Of a stretch of DNA of 64,000 bases, positions 1 to 14,915 are shown piece by piece. A model generated the notes under the pieces. It had not been told where the DNA came from, did not search any database, and saw nothing but the letters and a program-made list of their open reading frames with translations. The DNA is taken from NCBI GenBank assembly GCA_035048485.1, contig CM068587.1:31667001-31731000 (forward strand). The letters are read 5' to 3'. Both the position numbers and the translations under genes were made by a program. Source of the DNA: Pteria penguin. Taxonomy: Eukaryota; Mollusca; Bivalvia; Pterioida; Pteriidae. Within the stretch, counting starts at the first letter, position 1. Each line of letters begins with the position of its first letter.

Positions 1-3000
1 TGATGTCACCGTATATATTACTATCGAAGGGTTTCCCGAAGAGAATGTTGTTTTTCAGAGTGGCATTCTGCATCCACGCTTGTTGTGAAACGTATGCTGT
101 TGTTCCCTGAAAAAATTGTATTCATGTTTATATCCTTTTTACTCTGATTTAGATTGAGGTAATGACGTTATTTATTTTAAATATGATAGAATGGTAAATA
201 TATTATACTTACTTTAATATTAACTTTTCCTGACATCTTTTCCATTTCTCCTAGAAATGCTGAAAGTAGAGAAGATTTCCCAGCGCCGATTGTTCCAACT
301 ATTGCCACTAATGATCCCTCTGGGATGTTAAGGTTAATACTGGAAACAAGATATTAGATATCTAATTATCCTTTTATAATAAACATAACTATTATTGAAA
401 TGTTATCTAATTCAAATCATGTTTCCTGGCAAAGTCTTCCTTGCAATAAAGCTGTTAATATGTTTTCAAATGATAGGTACATTCATTCTAAACTCATTTC
501 AATATAATGTTTTATTTAGTTGTAATTTTGACACATAAAGAAAGTTTGAACTCTTAATATTCCTTACTTTGTTAAAATAGGATTTTCCTTTTTGTTCCAT
601 GAAAATGTAGCATCCTTCACAGATATTGCGTATGCTGAAATTGTAAATAAAACATATATTTACAGCATAATGAAAAGTATAGCACATCAAATTAAAAGCA
701 TATATATTTTAGAATCTTATGAAAAATACAAAATATTCCTTATTTTATTTGGATTCTTACCATTGTCATTGCATCGTTCAATGACATCGTCGTCTAATTC
801 TTCGCTATTCAAAAAAGTTTTCATTCTTTTCATCGATACTTTGCCCTGTAAAAGAACAAGTAACATCTTAATATATCAGTTATTAGGATAAAAATGATAG
901 AATACAATAGTAAAAAAAGATATGAAATAATAATATTGACTGAATTAACCAAATACATAACAGAAGTAGGTAACAGTACCTTTATCATCATGACAATAAT
1001 TGATAATTGAATTTATATACCATTTACATGTGACTATGTGTATCTATTTTAGGATAACTCTAATCATTATCGTAAAGATTTATTTGACATTTGCTTTCAT
1101 CCGTTGCCGATGTTTAGTACTGATATTGATATTTTACCATTGTAAATCCATTGATGACATGTGGAACAACGGACATATTCCAACTAAGAATATCGAAAAT
1201 TGCTATAGAAACGAAAGCCTTCTCAGCATTAAGTGTATTTGCTGCATCGCTTATCACGTACAGACCAAACGTTGAAAGTGATACCTAAAACATAATAGAC
1301 ATAATAAAAAGTAAATGACATTGGTTAGATGTATGTAAAGCGACAAACTTGGGGTAAGTTATATAATAAAAACAGAAATGTACTCTGCGGCAATGGAGCA
1401 TTTAATAACATTAAACATTTTAGTTTCAAACTATGTACAACACAATATCCAAAATGGTCAAATCTTGAATAAAAACATAATAATAATAATAAAAATAATG
1501 ATTTCTGAATCCTACTCACCAAAAAGGGTCCAATATGCCACACCAGTGTACTGATCGAGTCATAGATCTTAATTTTCCTCATTAAAGTCATTTCCTTTTC
1601 TCTAATGGCAAGAATTTTTTCCTCGAAGGATTTTTCCCATGCATAAAGTTTCAGAACCTAAATAAAGAACATAACTGTGAATATTTATAAATATCCGCCT
1701 TAATTTTTTTTTTCTTCTTACTGACGAAAATCACGCAATAATGCAAACGTTAGATAAAAATTAATATAAGAAGTCAAAAACCAAGGAAACTTAAGGACAA
1801 AAACCTTTGATAAAAATTAATATAAAAAAATCAAGAAATAGATTACCTTTACACCATTTAGTACTTCGTTCATAAGTTTTACCCTTTCGTCCTTTGTTTC
1901 AGATAATTTTAACTGAAAAATGAATAATAATGAATAAATATTCAATAGGATGTCTATATCTATAAATAGTATAATGACAATTACAAATTAATAGAAAATC
2001 TGATATATAAAGACTCCCACAGAAAAGATTCAATATTGACATTTACGTAAAAGAACAAAGAATCGTTTGAACTAAGATTTAATTTTGCTAAAATAATACT
2101 TCAAAACTGGCCTTCGGCGGGTGGTTTTTCTTTAGAGGCGTTATTAAAGACAGATTTTACTATAAAAATATCTTGTATAAATAGATGTTATTTTTACTCA
2201 CATGGCAGTCAGTTGTTTTCTTCGAAAGATATCCATGAACTGGAATAAACAGAGCAGTTGCTGCGAATCCGGCGATAGCGCTAGCCCCGACCTCTGTACA
2301 CAGAAGGAACATTGAAATGACTACTTTTATAGGACCCATCCACATATGGTGAATCCAGTGTACCATTGAACACATTCTTCCGGCGTCAACTGCCATCAAG
2401 TTTACAATTTCCCCTGTTGTGGAAGATTTACGGGCTGCATTTGACATTTTTAACATCTGCAATCAAGAAAAGACAGGAATATTAAACTCATCCTCAATCC
2501 TTTTTTACATATGCACTAACATGTTGTATCTTACAAAGACATATCCTTTTATTATACGCATTTTATGTTTCTACAAATATCTTGGTGGGATATGTCTTTA
2601 TAAATGAGTAGTGAATGATGTACATAAAGAAACATTTTTACTAGACAAGGTAGAGCGAATGAAGATGATACTAAATAATGATAACTATGAAACTTCAAAC
2701 GTGAATACCTTAGTATAGACTGTGGATAGAAGTGAAGTTTTTATTTTATATTCCAGTTCGTGTTTGAATTGACCATGTTGGTTTCCAATAATACTTCTAG
2801 TCACTGACAAAGTAAACAGCGAAGCAGCATACATGATTCCAATCCACATTCCTTTGCTTTCCTCTTCTACATACTGAATTAGGTACCTAAAGCATGAAGA
2901 CTTCACATTAAACAATCGTGTAACATAATATGGCGAATTTACAAATGTTGCTTTTATATCCAATTTAAATTTAATAACTTCAATAATCCTGCGAAATAAA

Positions 3001-5554
3001 TTTGTTATTTTAATGAAGTGTTGCCAATAAAGCACATGTGAGCCTATATATTACATATAAGTTTTCCGCAAAAGATGCAAAGTAAAACACCTAATCCAGT
3101 AAATGTGAGCGTAAATTAATTCTTTTAGAATATCGAATTTGTCTGTTTACGACGGATCAGAATATGTCATACCGCTATGTGTTAAAACTTTTACTTCAAA
3201 ATGAATGTAATACTTACTTTAGAATAATAGGATGGATAAATTCCACGATGTTCATGATCATATCCACAGACATGGATAAGAATATGCTGACACCAAATGC
3301 GGATAAAATGGCTTTGAATACACTTCCTTCCCTTTTGGATGATTCTGATTCGGAAACAACTTTCTGCTGTTCACTGTAAAAATATTTAATCAAATATATA
3401 ATTCATGAGAGAAAAATCCCCAGATATTTAAATAAACATTCACCAGTAATGCTTACAAGATCTGATGGTAAGTATATCAGAGAAACTAAAATACTTCAAC
3501 ATAACGAATGATACAATTTAAGCATACCATTTTTGTTTATTGAATTCTCTCAGCCAATGTGGATGAAATTGGGAGAAGGCATTTTCCGTTTTGTTTCCAC
3601 TTTTAAGTTCAGGGAGATCAGTATTCTTCAATGTTTCCTTGTACCCTAGTCTCAACATACTATAACAGAAACAAATAAATGAATAAAAGAAAAGAAAATA
3701 AATGACTAAATAAGATAATTGATAAATATTCTTTCATTTGAATAGCAGTAAACACGTATTGAGTAAATAAATAAATAAACAATAAGAGCCATTGTTCGGT
3801 ACACTAGGTGGTGACATTGAAAGCGGTGGTTCGCAGTAGAACGAGTTTCTCTGATAAAATTATTTGAACGCATAACTGGGATGATGGTATATTGACAGGA
3901 TTAAATTATTTCATTTTTTTTGTACAACAAAGTGATCATTATATGCATAAAATAGGTGCCGGTACATAGTAAAAATACACATTGGTATAAATATTGACAA
4001 AAAGGAATAGATAGATATTTAAATGAATATATACTTACTTATTTAGCCAAGAAAATGTAATCTTCGAGAAAACAGATGCTTTTTCTTGGAGGCACTAAAA
4101 GAAAATTTAAATTCTGATGTATTAAAGAACATCCAAGATTTTCATTATAACTGTTTATTTCGATAGTTATATCAAAAAATAGTGTAGAAGTTTTTCTTTC
4201 TTTTTTTTCCTTCTTTTTTCTTTCTTTCTTTTTTTTTCTTTTTATTTTGTTTAATAAAATTGGTGTGAACACGTAAATGGAGAGCTTTATAGGAAGTTTT
4301 CTTAATTACCTTTTCTACTTGTTCATCATCACTAGGCTTGTCTTGATTGCATATATTAGATACCATTTTCATCACAATCACAAATGTGTATACTAAATAT
4401 GCAGAGCTTTGGTCAAATTCTGATGTTCCCTGTAAAGCATAATTAAGATATTTGAAAGGTATCTAATAAATAACCTATAAAGATATGAAAAAAGGGTGTG
4501 TAGAATGCAAATATTCTCATGTATTTTGCGTGTTATTGCTAACACATGAATAGTTATTACAATAAGACACTAATTTTAAGACTTCAATGTGTTTCCTACC
4601 ATGTTATATGCATCCGACCATCGATTGAAAGTTAATATACAGGATCGAGTGAGTACGCACGTCCAAAACACTGTAAGGAATTTTCTGAAGTGTTTGCCCG
4701 GATTCTCAACCGAATTAGCAAGAATCTGAAAATTATAAACAAATAAATATTTAATAATCTAAACTTTATGCATGAATGTAAACGAGAATTCATTCATAAT
4801 ATTCGCTTATGCCGAAATAATTGGCTCTTATTTTCTTCTTTTCCAGCAAGTAACACAACATTTATAATTATCAGGAAAACTCCAGATTTGGCATCCAAAA
4901 TTGTTGATTATTTTAGCTAATACTTGACATTCCTCATTTTGGGGGAATCCTAGATCAAGCTTTATTGATTTTCATGTCGATATTCATATGAAAATTCGTA
5001 AGACAATGGTAATATCAAAGCATTAAGAAAAAGGCAATATTTACTTTTTCATTAATATATTTGATTTCTTACCACTGATATCCCAACTGTCAATTTTTCG
5101 GCGACCAACATAACTTCAGTAGAATAACCAGAAAGGTAGGAATGCATCTCGAGTGATAAGTCAAAGAGGACCCCAAATACAAGGACGGTTGACAACATCT
5201 GAAACGCAATGATATTTTAAGCATAAGATTTACGTCTATATATTCCTTTTCGAAAAGTTGATTATCAATACCATGATTTCATTGATCAACAAATAAATAG
5301 ATAAATAAATAGATGAATAAATAAATAAATACAAAATAAAAACATACTTGGGATCGTTTCCCGTTCATCGTAGTCTTTAAGGTATCTTCACATGTTGATT
5401 TCCATGTGTCGGGCATTTTTGAGCGGGAAATGATAGCAATTATTGCTAATATACTCCATATTAAATTATTTTGATACAAGATGTTCAGATCCGGATAGGT
5501 CTCCTTGGCAACAAGGTCTGATGCTAGATACACGATTGTCTCGGAGATGTTCAT
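1..5554 (-). CDS. Gene A: ABCC1/MRP1-like ABC exporter, exons 2-17 (truncated by window edge)
   Basis: Predicted multidrug-resistance-associated exporter of the ABCC family. Coding exons, 5' to 3' on the minus strand: 5554-5348 (ATG at 5554-5552), 5198-5073, 4725-4600, 4429-4310, 4094-4039, 3659-3528, 3373-3218, 2886-2709, 2456-2202, 1912-1847, 1657-1520, 1284-1138, 845-761, 634-568, 339-213, 106-1. All have GT donors and AG acceptors, and the phases match genes C and D. About 697 residues are in the window: TMD0, L0, TMD1 and the start of NBD1, with Walker [10 protein letters not shown] in exon 16 and the Q-loop region [10 protein letters not shown] in exon 17. The start is the first ATG after the exon 2 acceptor; it opens MNISET, giving an N-glycosylation sequon as expected for an extracellular N-terminus. 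Residue 420 is Cys (TGT) where B, C and D have Trp. The rest of NBD1, TMD2 and NBD2 lie left of the window. Confidence 0.9.
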
Positions 5555-6364
5555 TGATGATATGTAGAATTTATCTCTTTCAAAATCTGGAAAGATAAGT
5601 ACCATTTTCAAACCATTTTAGAGATTAAAAAAAAGTAAATTAATGTTATTTATTGTAGACACGCTTCGGGTATAAAGCTGCCAGGAATCGGATGTTTGTT
5701 CATACTTAAATCTGGCTGGTTCCGCTCCCGCCAGCATAATGAAGGTATCGTTACTTATATAGCTTTTACAATTACAATGTACTGGACTGTTCATTTCTTT
5801 AAATATAAGTTAGATCATTATATTACTTATTTACATTTTTAGAGTTATGGTTTATATACATGGCCCACCTTTAGATATTGCACAACGTCAATGACATTTA
5901 CACTCCATTTTTCCATAAGAACATATCACTATTTGATTTTTTTTTTTGACATTCGTTATTATGTCTTTATCGATTAATAACGTATGGAATTGTAACGTAA
6001 AAGAGAGATGCAAAAGTAAGACTCAATTGTTTAAGGTTATACATACATTGTTTAATGTTTATGTATCTCTAAACAGATCAACTCGAAAAACACAATTAAC
6101 ACATAATCGTAAGTGATATGCATTCTATTACAGAATTATTTATTTCACTTTTACTTCATCTTCTGTATATTCAATTCTACAATAGAAAGGTTTAGTATTT
6201 TTCAATATCAAAACATGTATTTTAGATAGAAAAACAAAGGAAATAAAATCTATAATGCATGAAACTTTGCAAAAGCCCCTCAATCTAAGTTCAAAAAAAA
6301 AAAAAAACCCACCCCTGACTTTATACTACTAAAAGTAATAGTAATTAGATATAAGTATATCTAC

Positions 6365-6436
6365 CTTCTATGTCTGTTGAGAGTTGAATAATTTCTGACT
6401 TCTACAGATCTCGTTCTACCTTTTATACTCTATTGG
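6365..6436 (-). promoter_or_regulatory. Gene A core promoter and noncoding exon 1
   Basis: On the minus strand a TATAAAA box (6427-6421) sits just below a CCAAT pentamer (6436-6432). A start about 25-30 nt downstream would give a short untranslated exon, roughly 6395-6365, ending at a GTAGAT donor (6364 downward). It splices to the exon 2 acceptor at 5587-5588. The same arrangement is seen upstream of B and C. The transcription start is inferred from TATA spacing, not observed. Confidence 0.6.
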
Positions 6437-8245
6437 TTAGTCATATCAAATCATTATTTATTATTAACCTTTTGGACTCAAAGGGGAATTCTGTGTAAGT
6501 ACCAGAGACATTTAAATACTATAAATAGATCTCCAGCTCTGTGGGTATAAGCTAGCCTTCGATATGTGTACATGTATGAGCCGTTGATATGTCTGTGAAG
6601 GTACTTGAAGTTTTAATCATTGTACCCATGCGAAGAGGTACTATAGGTATTGATTGATTGATTGAAAAAAAAAATAACTCGAGAATTGATTTCGTGGTCG
6701 ACATTTTCGACATTAAAAGGAACTTCTAATGCGACTTTAAATATAAATGAAACACTGTACACTTCGTAGGTGGTTCCAATGATTCAATACCATATGTAAA
6801 CTCAATTCAGACGGGTGACATAGTGTCAATTAGTGTAAATATAAACCCATACTGTGAACTGCAAAGGATGGTAGGAGGTGAAGACCTGATACGGGTGACT
6901 AGAATCAAAAGGTTTGGAGAATTCAAAATACATAAAAAGGAATTTTAAGGGAGAAATAAGTACAAACTTCGATTGGGAAGGGAAACAATCCCGTTGTCGT
7001 CTCATCCTCTGTTTCACACAAACATTGCAAAGAAATTTAGACCCAAGGAGTTATAGTTCATTCCGTATAATTTAATTCCTTTCAAACATATTTTACATTA
7101 TCAGAAATTCGTATATTATGTCTACACAGTTTCTCAACAACTCCAAACTTCTGCTGCGATGGTATCAAAATATTTAGGTTACGAAAACGCAGGAAATAAC
7201 ATCGTAAGAGTAAAATAATCTAAAGATTAGCTGTGCCCCTAATTTTCAAACCAATCAAAATGTGTGTTACATCTAAAATTAAATGATTAAGTAAATCGAC
7301 CCGCATGGCTCTGGTGGAGATTTGTGCATAATTCACGCTCCTGATTTTTCATATAAAATTTCTAGACTAGAAATTTGATAATAGTAGGTAACCTCCTTGT
7401 GTATTGAAAGCAAATATTGTGATGTAAGTACTAGTGATCCTTCAGATATTATTGACGAGATGAGAATACCCCTGCTCAAAGGTCTTTAGCAGTGCACGCA
7501 TGTCTAAATTCATTCAGAGCGACGACGTTACCGTATATAAAACTTGGCTGTGTGTTGATAGGGTGATTAAATGAGGTTGTTATGATACGACCTCAATAAA
7601 TGCCTCCCCATGTTGGTAACTTGAAGCCGATTATGTATCCTACTTGTCAAGGGCAGAACTTTACCAATATTTCCTGCGAAAGAGGCCGTAAATATGAGGG
7701 GTGAAGGACTCAAATTTATACCTATGTCGGCGTTCTAGGCACGGAGGGCTACAATCAAGAGGCCTCGGTGTTTTTCGGTCTTATCCCTTGACCAAGAAGG
7801 TTTTACTTATTCATCAATATGATAAAGGACGACTGAATCCGATAGATATTTCAAATTTCGATTATACGAATATCAATGTGGATTAGACTCCTTATTGAGA
7901 GGATGCAAATTATTAGAATGCATGGTTTGTAAAATACAAGAACTGGTCTCAAGATGTATTGGATAGTAAACAATAACAACATGTAATCTAACAAAAATAA
8001 ATTAATGAATTAAAATCTCTCTGAGTTTAAATGAAAGCAAACTGCGAAATGAAAACTTTTAGAGATAAAAACCCTGTTGCAGCAGAATTTGTCAAAAACT
8101 AACAAAAAAAAAAAAAAAAATAAAAATAAATAAATAAATAAATAAATAAAATAAAGAAATAAATAACCCCCCCCCAAAAAAGAAACAAAATTAAAAACAA
8201 AACAAACAAACAAAACCAAAAACAAAAGAATAATAATAAAATTAG

Positions 8246-8307
<62 letters not shown>

Positions 8308-8308
8308 T

Positions 8309-8361
<53 letters not shown>

Positions 8362-10292
8362 ATAATAATAATAAAAAGAATTACAAAGTAGAAATTGATG
8401 ACTTTTTAAAATGTCACTTAGCCATTTATAATCGAATTAAAGACACACACATACAAACAAACAATCACACACAGATACGCAAACACCCCCCCCCCTCCAC
8501 ACAGACACACACAGACACACACACACACACACACACACACGTTATACAATGTATGTGTAAGTAAACGTTTTGTTGAAATCTTTGTTTTTGTTAAGAAAAT
8601 TGTTAAAACGGTCATACAAGTATCCAGTTTAACAAAATATTTCAATATTTCTCGGCAGGTTCAGATGAGTCGATTTGCCGAAGGCGTCTCACTGAAGCGC
8701 TATATCTCATTAAAGTTTGCAATCAGAAAAAGAAACGGCTTTTTTCACAGTGAGGGATAGGGCATGGTCTGCAAATATTGTTAAGATTGTTGTTAGCCTG
8801 GTAAGACTGTTGTTCGGAGCAAGACACAATTGTAGAACTGTCGTTAATAGGATCATACAAATGACACAAGTGCCATTTACTACGACAATACTTCAAATCA
8901 ATAGTGCAGAAGATTGTATATCATTCTAAAACAAGGGGGGTTCTCCCTAATGTATAACTCTTACTTTTAGATCACTATGGTAATTACTTTGCTCTTCAGA
9001 TATTCATATGACAGATTTCCACAGTTTCTGCCCTGAAGGATTATGGAAGAGACATCAGCGGTCGAAATGCACATACAGTGCGCTTAATTCATACACGTAT
9101 AGATGTTCCCTGCATGAACAGGTTCATCCATGGAAAATGATTAAAAACAGAAACCAGTTAACGGAATCTAGATGTTATTGACGTTGAGAAACACAGTTTG
9201 GAAAGTGACACAGCCATGAATGATGTGCAAAAATGCTTGTATAAATTTATTCGAGGTATCTTTTTCGAGCTCCATGCAAGTACAATTATAACTCTATATG
9301 ACAAAAACTATTAAGGCGTTATAATATCACCCTTCAGAGTACAGTGGTTTTTGGAGCGACAATGTTTATCAATGTATAACAATAGGTAAAACAAATAATC
9401 ATAACCAACACAAGTAGTGGTATAAAACAATTTATTTTTCACATTGACGTGTGAAAATATTTTATAACATTTTATAACAAATTATCAAAACTATAATAAG
9501 ATAAGGGGTAGACTATTGAAAAGGGATCGTTGTATAACAGCAATAAAAACATCAATAACAATGAACAATGTAGCTTTTGTAAAATGTTTACAGATTAATA
9601 AACGTTATAACAGTTTTGTATGAATGGAATAGCACAAACCCTGTTTGATACATTGTAGAAAGTATACATTAAATGATAATTTGGCAAAAAGTCAAACCTG
9701 TAAGATATTGCATTTGTATAACTAGACAACTATACTAAAACATACCTCTGAGATATAACATATGAGTAAATGTACAGTTTGTGATATCTTAGTATACAAT
9801 GTAAAAATGAATAGAAATATTGGAAATGTTTACATGAATTTCTGAGATTTTCCTTGAACATTTAGAATAACACAATGAAAACCTCGGTTATGTAATGTTT
9901 AAAATATGCATTATAAATTGATAAAATATCTTTTTCAAATGGTCAGCATTTGTATAATGTAGCATTTGTGATTTATGTGATATTTCTACGATATAAAGAT
10001 ATGTATAAGTACATATATATTTTTGGGGTGATATACTTTATTTTGCGATGTAAAACAACTATGAACATCTGGTATCATTTTCACAAAAATATGATGGCAA
10101 AAAGTGATGACATGAAAATTTTTGTAATGCTTTGTCAATAATACAAAGAAGAGTTAATAAACAATAATAAGCACCATAAAAAGTAGATTAGCTAATGTGT
10201 AAAATAATGTTATGACTACCAACACTTCGAATTCAAGATTGATGTATCCATAGAACTCGTATGTTTTAAGCGACATCATTATTCGTAATAAA
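6437..10292. other. Intergenic spacer between genes A and B
   Basis: No gene is supported here. The short open frames (for example 7701-7886 and 8717-8929) have no recognisable domain, and 7701-7886 recurs at 21,594-21,779 only because the whole spacer is duplicated. The spacer holds an A-rich tract, (TAC)n and (AC)n microsatellites around 8.1-8.5 kb, and near 9.4-10.3 kb AT-rich sequence that is probably the 3' flank of gene B. Confidence 0.7.
8102..8545. repeat. Microsatellite cluster: A-rich/AAAT, (TAC)n, (AC)n
   Basis: An A-rich run with AAAT repeats (8104-8160) and a short C tract is followed by a long TAC/ACT trinucleotide array (about 8245-8360, then AAT to 8375) and a CA-rich tract (about 8445-8540) broken by a C run. 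The homologous cluster at 22.0-22.5 kb has different repeat lengths, so the two are diverging by slippage. Confidence 0.95.
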
Positions 10293-10298
10293 TTTATT
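10293..10298 (-). terminator. Polyadenylation signal AATAAA of gene B
   Basis: Minus-strand AATAAA 224 nt after the gene B stop codon. The same hexamer lies at the same distance after gene C (24203-24198). Sequence match only; cleavage site not determined. Confidence 0.45.
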
Positions 10299-10521
10299 AT
10301 TTCCCGTCATGCGATAATGAAAAATACATGATTGCTATCATATGACTAGACGCATCTTACTCTGTACCTCACAGTATAAAAGACTAAAATAATGATATGT
10401 ATAGTATTTCATATTTTGATTAATTATATCGTAATTGAAACATTAGCAAGATTATGGCCTCCTACAAAGCGAAATAATTATCATATTGTTTTGTACTATA
10501 TCTTCAATAATATATAAATAA

Positions 10522-11819
<1,298 letters not shown>

Positions 11820-13951
11820 CTACAGTGAAAGAGACATTAAGGGATTATAATCTAGTATACTAGTTTCAGTTATATTCTTATGTTTAAACGGAAAAATACT
11901 TAAGAGATATATAGGGAGATAAATAAATATTTACCTCTGTTGGATTTTCCATATATTCATTTATCCTTTCAATCGAGACAAGTTTTTCATCCATGTTCAA
12001 TGATGTATGCATCCACCAATTCAATGAATGGGTCGTCTGTGTACAGAAAAAAAATTGAAAGTGAATTTTATTGGTGTAATTTTTGGGGCCAAAACATCAG
12101 CCAAACTGATTTTATTTTTATCATTACATTAACGGATAAGGCTTTTACAAATATGCTAATAGGAAAAATGATATCAGGAATAATTTGACTGATCTAGTTC
12201 TTTGATATCTGCGTTTACCGAAGAACTGATTTTGTTTTTTCAGATATTTTTTAATGTGCTAAGCAAAATGATAACTCTAAAGTATATTAAAAGACACTAT
12301 TTCAAAAAAAAAAAAAAAATGATACACTAAAACTTTACTTACATCCATTGTGTATGTTATGCACATTGCAACAACTCCTGTCGTTAGTATGTCTTTTGAC
12401 ATGATGGCAAACACACAGGCAAAAAGGGTCAATAAATTGGCAAGGAAATCCATGCGAACTCCTACCCATCTGAAAGATACATTTTAGGTATGATATTGAT
12501 TATGTACATTGAATTGTTTTAATAAAACGATTTCGCCAATTTTATAACAATGAGAAATACTTAAAATGCATAGGTAGCTCTCTGTACTTCTTGGACACTA
12601 AGTGGTATTAGACAGAATCACATTTTCTTTCATATTTACCTATGAACATTGATCATGGTAAGTAGGCTTTTGTGATAACAGTCCATTTTCTTTCTAGACT
12701 CAGATTCAAATCGACTTTGTTGTTGGTACGCCCTTATGGTCGATACACCATTGATGGATTCGCTAAAATGTGTAAAGATTGGGGATTTGTTTGCTGATTC
12801 TAAACGCTTTAGTTGTCTAGTTGTTGGATTATGGAATTTCTGAAAAAAAGATACAAATGCATAAATAAAATCTGATTTCTGACAAATTTTAATTCATGAT
12901 AATTAATTTTGTATCAACAGGAAACGATTTGCGTAGTAAATGAATTATGATTTATATGCTTACCTGGATAGATAGAAAAATGATGACGACAGGCACAATT
13001 GTTACAAGAAACCATGGCAAAGTAAATCCTACGACAAGTGGGATCGTGACTAGAGTCGAGAGACATTGACAATATCCTTTTAATTCATGACTGAACCAAT
13101 CCAGCACTTCCACATCCTTGCTGAATCTGTTTATGATTCTGCCAACAGGGTTTGTGTCGAAGAAACTCATTGGAGAAGAGAGAACGTTTCGTAACATTCT
13201 TTGGTGGAGTTTTCGGCTAGCTGACAGTCCTCCGAGGAACATCAATAGAGCTTGCACGCAGGACATCAATGCTGTAATACACAAGTATATTAATGATATA
13301 ATATTCATAAGGTCACTATAAAATTGGTAATAAAAAGTTGATTGTAGAACGAATGATCATTTTATTTACATACACAATTTGTAACACTTTTCGGGGATAA
13401 AGCTCTCATTGACAAAGTTAACAAATGACTGCAGAGGAAGAAATTGATTGTATTGCAGAGTTAGAAGGACAGTTATCATAAGGAATATCTCGTACTGCAG
13501 TGTTGATACCGATGTAGTTAAAACCCATTAATGTGTTTTAGATTCATGTGATAGGTCAATACCTTGTGATAATCCTACGATTCCGTACGTTCCGACTCGG
13601 TAATATCTCTGGTCGTCTTGACTTTGGTCATTTATAGAATCATTCAAATATGTAGATGTACAGGTACTGATGTTGTGCGGTGAATCATTGGTCCACTCAG
13701 TCAGCCAGAATCTTGTGAAAATATCGGCAGCTCGATGTACGATGAAAGCTAACACAGTTGTTACACACAAAATATATCCGATATTTGAAATATAAGATGC
13801 GAAATGCCGGAACTTCAACTGAAAGGGAACAAAATGAAATTCTTAATATAAGTATCAATTAAAAACTAATGATCTTAATTAGATTACATAATCTAATTAA
13901 CAGTTGATTCTTATTTTTGAACATTACACACTATATGCTAAGTTTATTTAC

Positions 13952-14070
13952 CTTTCCTGTTTCCACAGTCTCTTCGCCGATATTATCATCATTGTCATCA
14001 TCATTGTTAAGTGAAGAAGTTGTTTCTGTGTTTCTCTTTGAAGAGGCCGTATTTGATGTTTTTGTGTTAT
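13952..14070 (-). other. Gene B exon 20: L1 linker, acidic Asn/Asp-rich
   Basis: This 119-nt exon lies between NBD1 and TMD2. It encodes a Thr/Ser-rich then Asp/Asn-rich stretch (DDDNDDN core). Gene C has a version two residues shorter (113 nt) and gene D an unrelated-looking linker of 113 nt. The preceding exon ends in SSDEDESENE, resembling casein kinase 2 acidic sites, in the region that is a phosphorylated regulatory linker in MRP1-type proteins. Regulation here is inference. Confidence 0.7.
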
Positions 14071-14699
14071 CTAAAAATTTCAGATGGAATATTGATTCAG
14101 TTGTTAGAAAATATTTGTTGAGCAAATTAATTACAACGTAGATTAATCAGTTTGTATTGGCATATATCATGAAGGCACAACTAATGGACGTTTCAAATTC
14201 TAGAATACTATCGAGTACCATGGGTCGTAGCGAGTTACATGTACGTATCTTTAATGTACAAGACATTATCATTATAAGAGTTTTTACCTTTACGCCCCAG
14301 ACAGAGACTTGCCTTGTACATACCAATATCCCTTGATGAACATACTTGTAAATATATTCAGTTTTATGTTAATAGATATCAGAATTAAGGTAATGGAATG
14401 ATACCTTCATTTTCACTTTCATCTTCATCGCTTGAATGACCTTCTTTCTCATAAACTTTCAAGAATTCGGCAAATGCTCCAGACTTCGTTTTCAATTCTG
14501 CGTACGTTCCAACTTCGGAAACCTGACCATTTTTGAGTGTCACAATAGTGTCTACTTTTGGGAGAAAGCTAATACCATGTGTTACCAGGATTCGAGTCTG
14601 AAAACAATACATTCTATAATTACTTTAAAAATATCGACGTATTCTTTACAAGATCCAAGTAGAAAAAGAAAAAAATAGTAGGAATTGGTAAATTATTTA

Positions 14700-14915
<216 letters not shown>

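Larger units (their letters stand above)
1..6664. repeat. Tandem segmental duplication, unit 1 (partial, carries gene A)
   Basis: Positions 1-3228 align to 15089-18316 at a constant offset of 15,088; I saw only one substitution (2298). Positions 4420-6664 align to 18317 onward at an offset near 13,897, with scattered substitutions and small indels. Homology with the third unit ends near a run of ATTG at about 6,650-6,664. Confidence 0.9.

Noticed and set aside
7701..7886. 61-residue open frame repeated identically at 21,594-21,779
   Set aside because: Its conservation is explained by duplication of the whole spacer; no domain, start context or splice evidence.
14205..14345. Extra linker exon between exons 19 and 20 of gene B
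   Set aside because: A donor-like AC and an acceptor-like CT can be found, but the possible exon would be about 20 nt, and genes C and D keep frame without it.
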